Shown: positions 5,723-6,466 of the stretch, in pieces
How positions within the stretch are numbered: position 1 is the first letter of the stretch
Layout: the number at the start of each line of letters is the position of its first letter
NCBI GenBank assembly: GCA_035478255.1
Contig: DATIJV010000083.1
Span: forward strand, 1 to 6,466
DNA: 6,466 nucleotides
Direction of reading: 5' to 3'
Source: DATIJJ01 sp035478255
GTDB lineage: Bacteria > Pseudomonadota > Gammaproteobacteria > DSM-16500
Made by a program: the position numbers and the translations under genes
The notes under the pieces: model-generated
The model's input: the letters and a program-made list of their open reading frames with translations, nothing else
Databases searched by the model: none
What the model was told of the DNA's origin: nothing

Positions 5723-6313
5723 ATGGAAGATAACATTCACAAACTACTAGATTTTTGGTTTGGTGACTTAGGGCATGCTGATTTGCCTAATAGTGATCGA
5801 ACGAATCTGTGGTTTGGCGAAAATGAAGAACTTAAGATTAAAATGCTGGAAGTGTTTAAAAAAGAATATGAAGAAGCCATTTCGGGTCAATTAAATAACT
5901 GGGCAGAATCCCCGCGCGGGCGTTTGGGATTGATTATTTTACTGGATCAATTTTCCCGTAGTTTATATCGCAATTCTCCGAAAGCATTTGAATTCGATCA
6001 ACAGGCGCAGAATCTCTGCTTGCAGGGGCTGAAAGAAAAAATGGACCAATCTTTGACGTTAATTGAACGGGTTTTTTTCTATATGCCATTGGTGCATGCA
6101 GAAGATTCAAAACGTCAGGAACAGTCGATTCGTTTGTTTCAAAGTCTGGTTTCGCTTTCCATGACAGAAACTACGCAAGTGTATCAATTGTTTCTTGCCT
6201 ATGCTTATGCGCATTTTCGCGTGATAAAAGAATTTGGGCGTTTTCCGCAGCGGAATTCTATTTTAGAGCGTAAATCAACACCGGATGAGATTGCTTTTCT
6301 AAAAAATACATAA
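5723..6313 (+). CDS. DUF924 family protein
   Basis: Conserved bacterial protein of the DUF924 family (all-helical, TPR-like fold); the biochemical function is not known. The 196 residues span the whole family domain: FWFGD near the N-terminus (11-15), LWFGENEE (29-36), the core SPRGRLGLIILLDQFSR (63-79) with NSPKAF (84-89), IERVFFYMPLVHAEDSKRQE (114-133), and the C-terminal FGRFPQRNSILERKSTPDEI (170-189). The frame extends upstream to a TTG at 5678, but I chose the ATG at 5723 because AGGAG (5712-5716) lies 6 bases before it and family similarity begins there. The protein looks intact at both ends and lacks signal peptide and membrane segments. The gene is flanked by repeat copies 2 and 3, whose facing halves are inverted copies of each other. 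Confidence 0.92.
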   Translation: MEDNIHKLLDFWFGDLGHADLPNSDRTNLWFGENEELKIKMLEVFKKEYEEAISGQLNNWAESPRGRLGLIILLDQFSRSLYRNSPKAFEFDQQAQNLCLQGLKEKMDQSLTLIERVFFYMPLVHAEDSKRQEQSIRLFQSLVSLSMTETTQVYQLFLAYAYAHFRVIKEFGRFPQRNSILERKSTPDEIAFLKNT

Positions 6314-6322
6314 CATAAAAGA

Positions 6323-6466
6323 CGCTAGTACACTGTAAAGTTAATTTTTTATATTTTTTTTACCTCCTTCCCCTATCCCCTTCCTCCAAGAAGAGCACTT
6401 GGAGGAAGGGGGACGCTCCGATACAGATGCGCTAAATTAGAACGTCCCCCTTCCTCCACACGCTTT
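6323..6466 (+). repeat. Nested palindromic element, copy 3 (right end outside window)
   Basis: The element begins with CGCTAGTACACTG nine bases after the DUF924 stop. The AT-rich segment is longer than in copy 2 (a run of eight T at 6353-6360). It is followed by the 25-nt mirror tract (6363-6387), a loop (6389-6399), inner arm (6400-6415), 27-nt centre (6416-6442), inner arm (6443-6458) and the start of the second loop, cut by the window end. The mirror tract has one change (CCCCTATCCCC), which falls on the symmetry axis and keeps the mirror but breaks the pure pyrimidine run. Its left loop is the exact reverse complement of the right loop of copy 2, while the centre keeps the same direction. 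Confidence 0.88.

Noticed and set aside
5473..6466. Repeats as a CRISPR array
   Set aside because: Only palindromic full-length elements separated by a gene are seen; there are no short regular repeats with unique spacers and no cas genes.

Overview
The window is AT-rich chromosomal DNA from a proteobacterium. ZapE, a class-I AroF/AroG-type DAHP synthase and a DUF924 protein together suggest a gammaproteobacterium. The AT-rich codon use, poor Shine-Dalgarno sites and loose gene order would suit a Legionellales/Coxiellaceae-like lineage, but that placement is inference.

Layout. A truncated repeat (1-82) abuts the 3' end of pfkA (minus strand, 86-1048), an ATP-type 6-phosphofructokinase. Divergent from it is a small secreted, low-complexity acidic protein (1149-1490). 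A strong hairpin (1506-1529) separates this from zapE (1540-2604), which overlaps an EamA-type transporter gene (2601-3470) by the ATGA motif. A DAHP synthase gene (3498-4556, minus) converges on the transporter. It diverges from an arginase gene (4598-5494) across 41 bases that carry a near-consensus promoter for the synthase. The arginase gene runs into a full-length repeat (5473-5668). Next come a DUF924 gene (5723-6313) and a third repeat copy (6323 to the window end).

The genes are ordinary metabolic and housekeeping genes: glycolysis, the shikimate entry step, arginine catabolism, a division-linked ATPase and an exporter. They show no shared pathway, and only zapE with the transporter gene looks like an operon.

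The notable content is the repeat family. The complete copy is a 196-bp nested palindrome: a 57-bp outer arm, an 11-nt loop, a 16-bp inner arm, a 28-nt centre, then the inner arm, loop and outer arm again in inverted form. Each outer arm contains a 25-nt tract that is mirror-symmetric and, in all but one arm, purely purine/pyrimidine. The ends carry CGCTAGTAC terminal inverted repeats. The architecture resembles a non-autonomous MITE or a BIME-like palindromic element. I do not recognise it as a named family. Copies sit at the 3' ends of pfkA, the arginase gene and the DUF924 gene, and one copy supplies the last codons and stop of the arginase gene.
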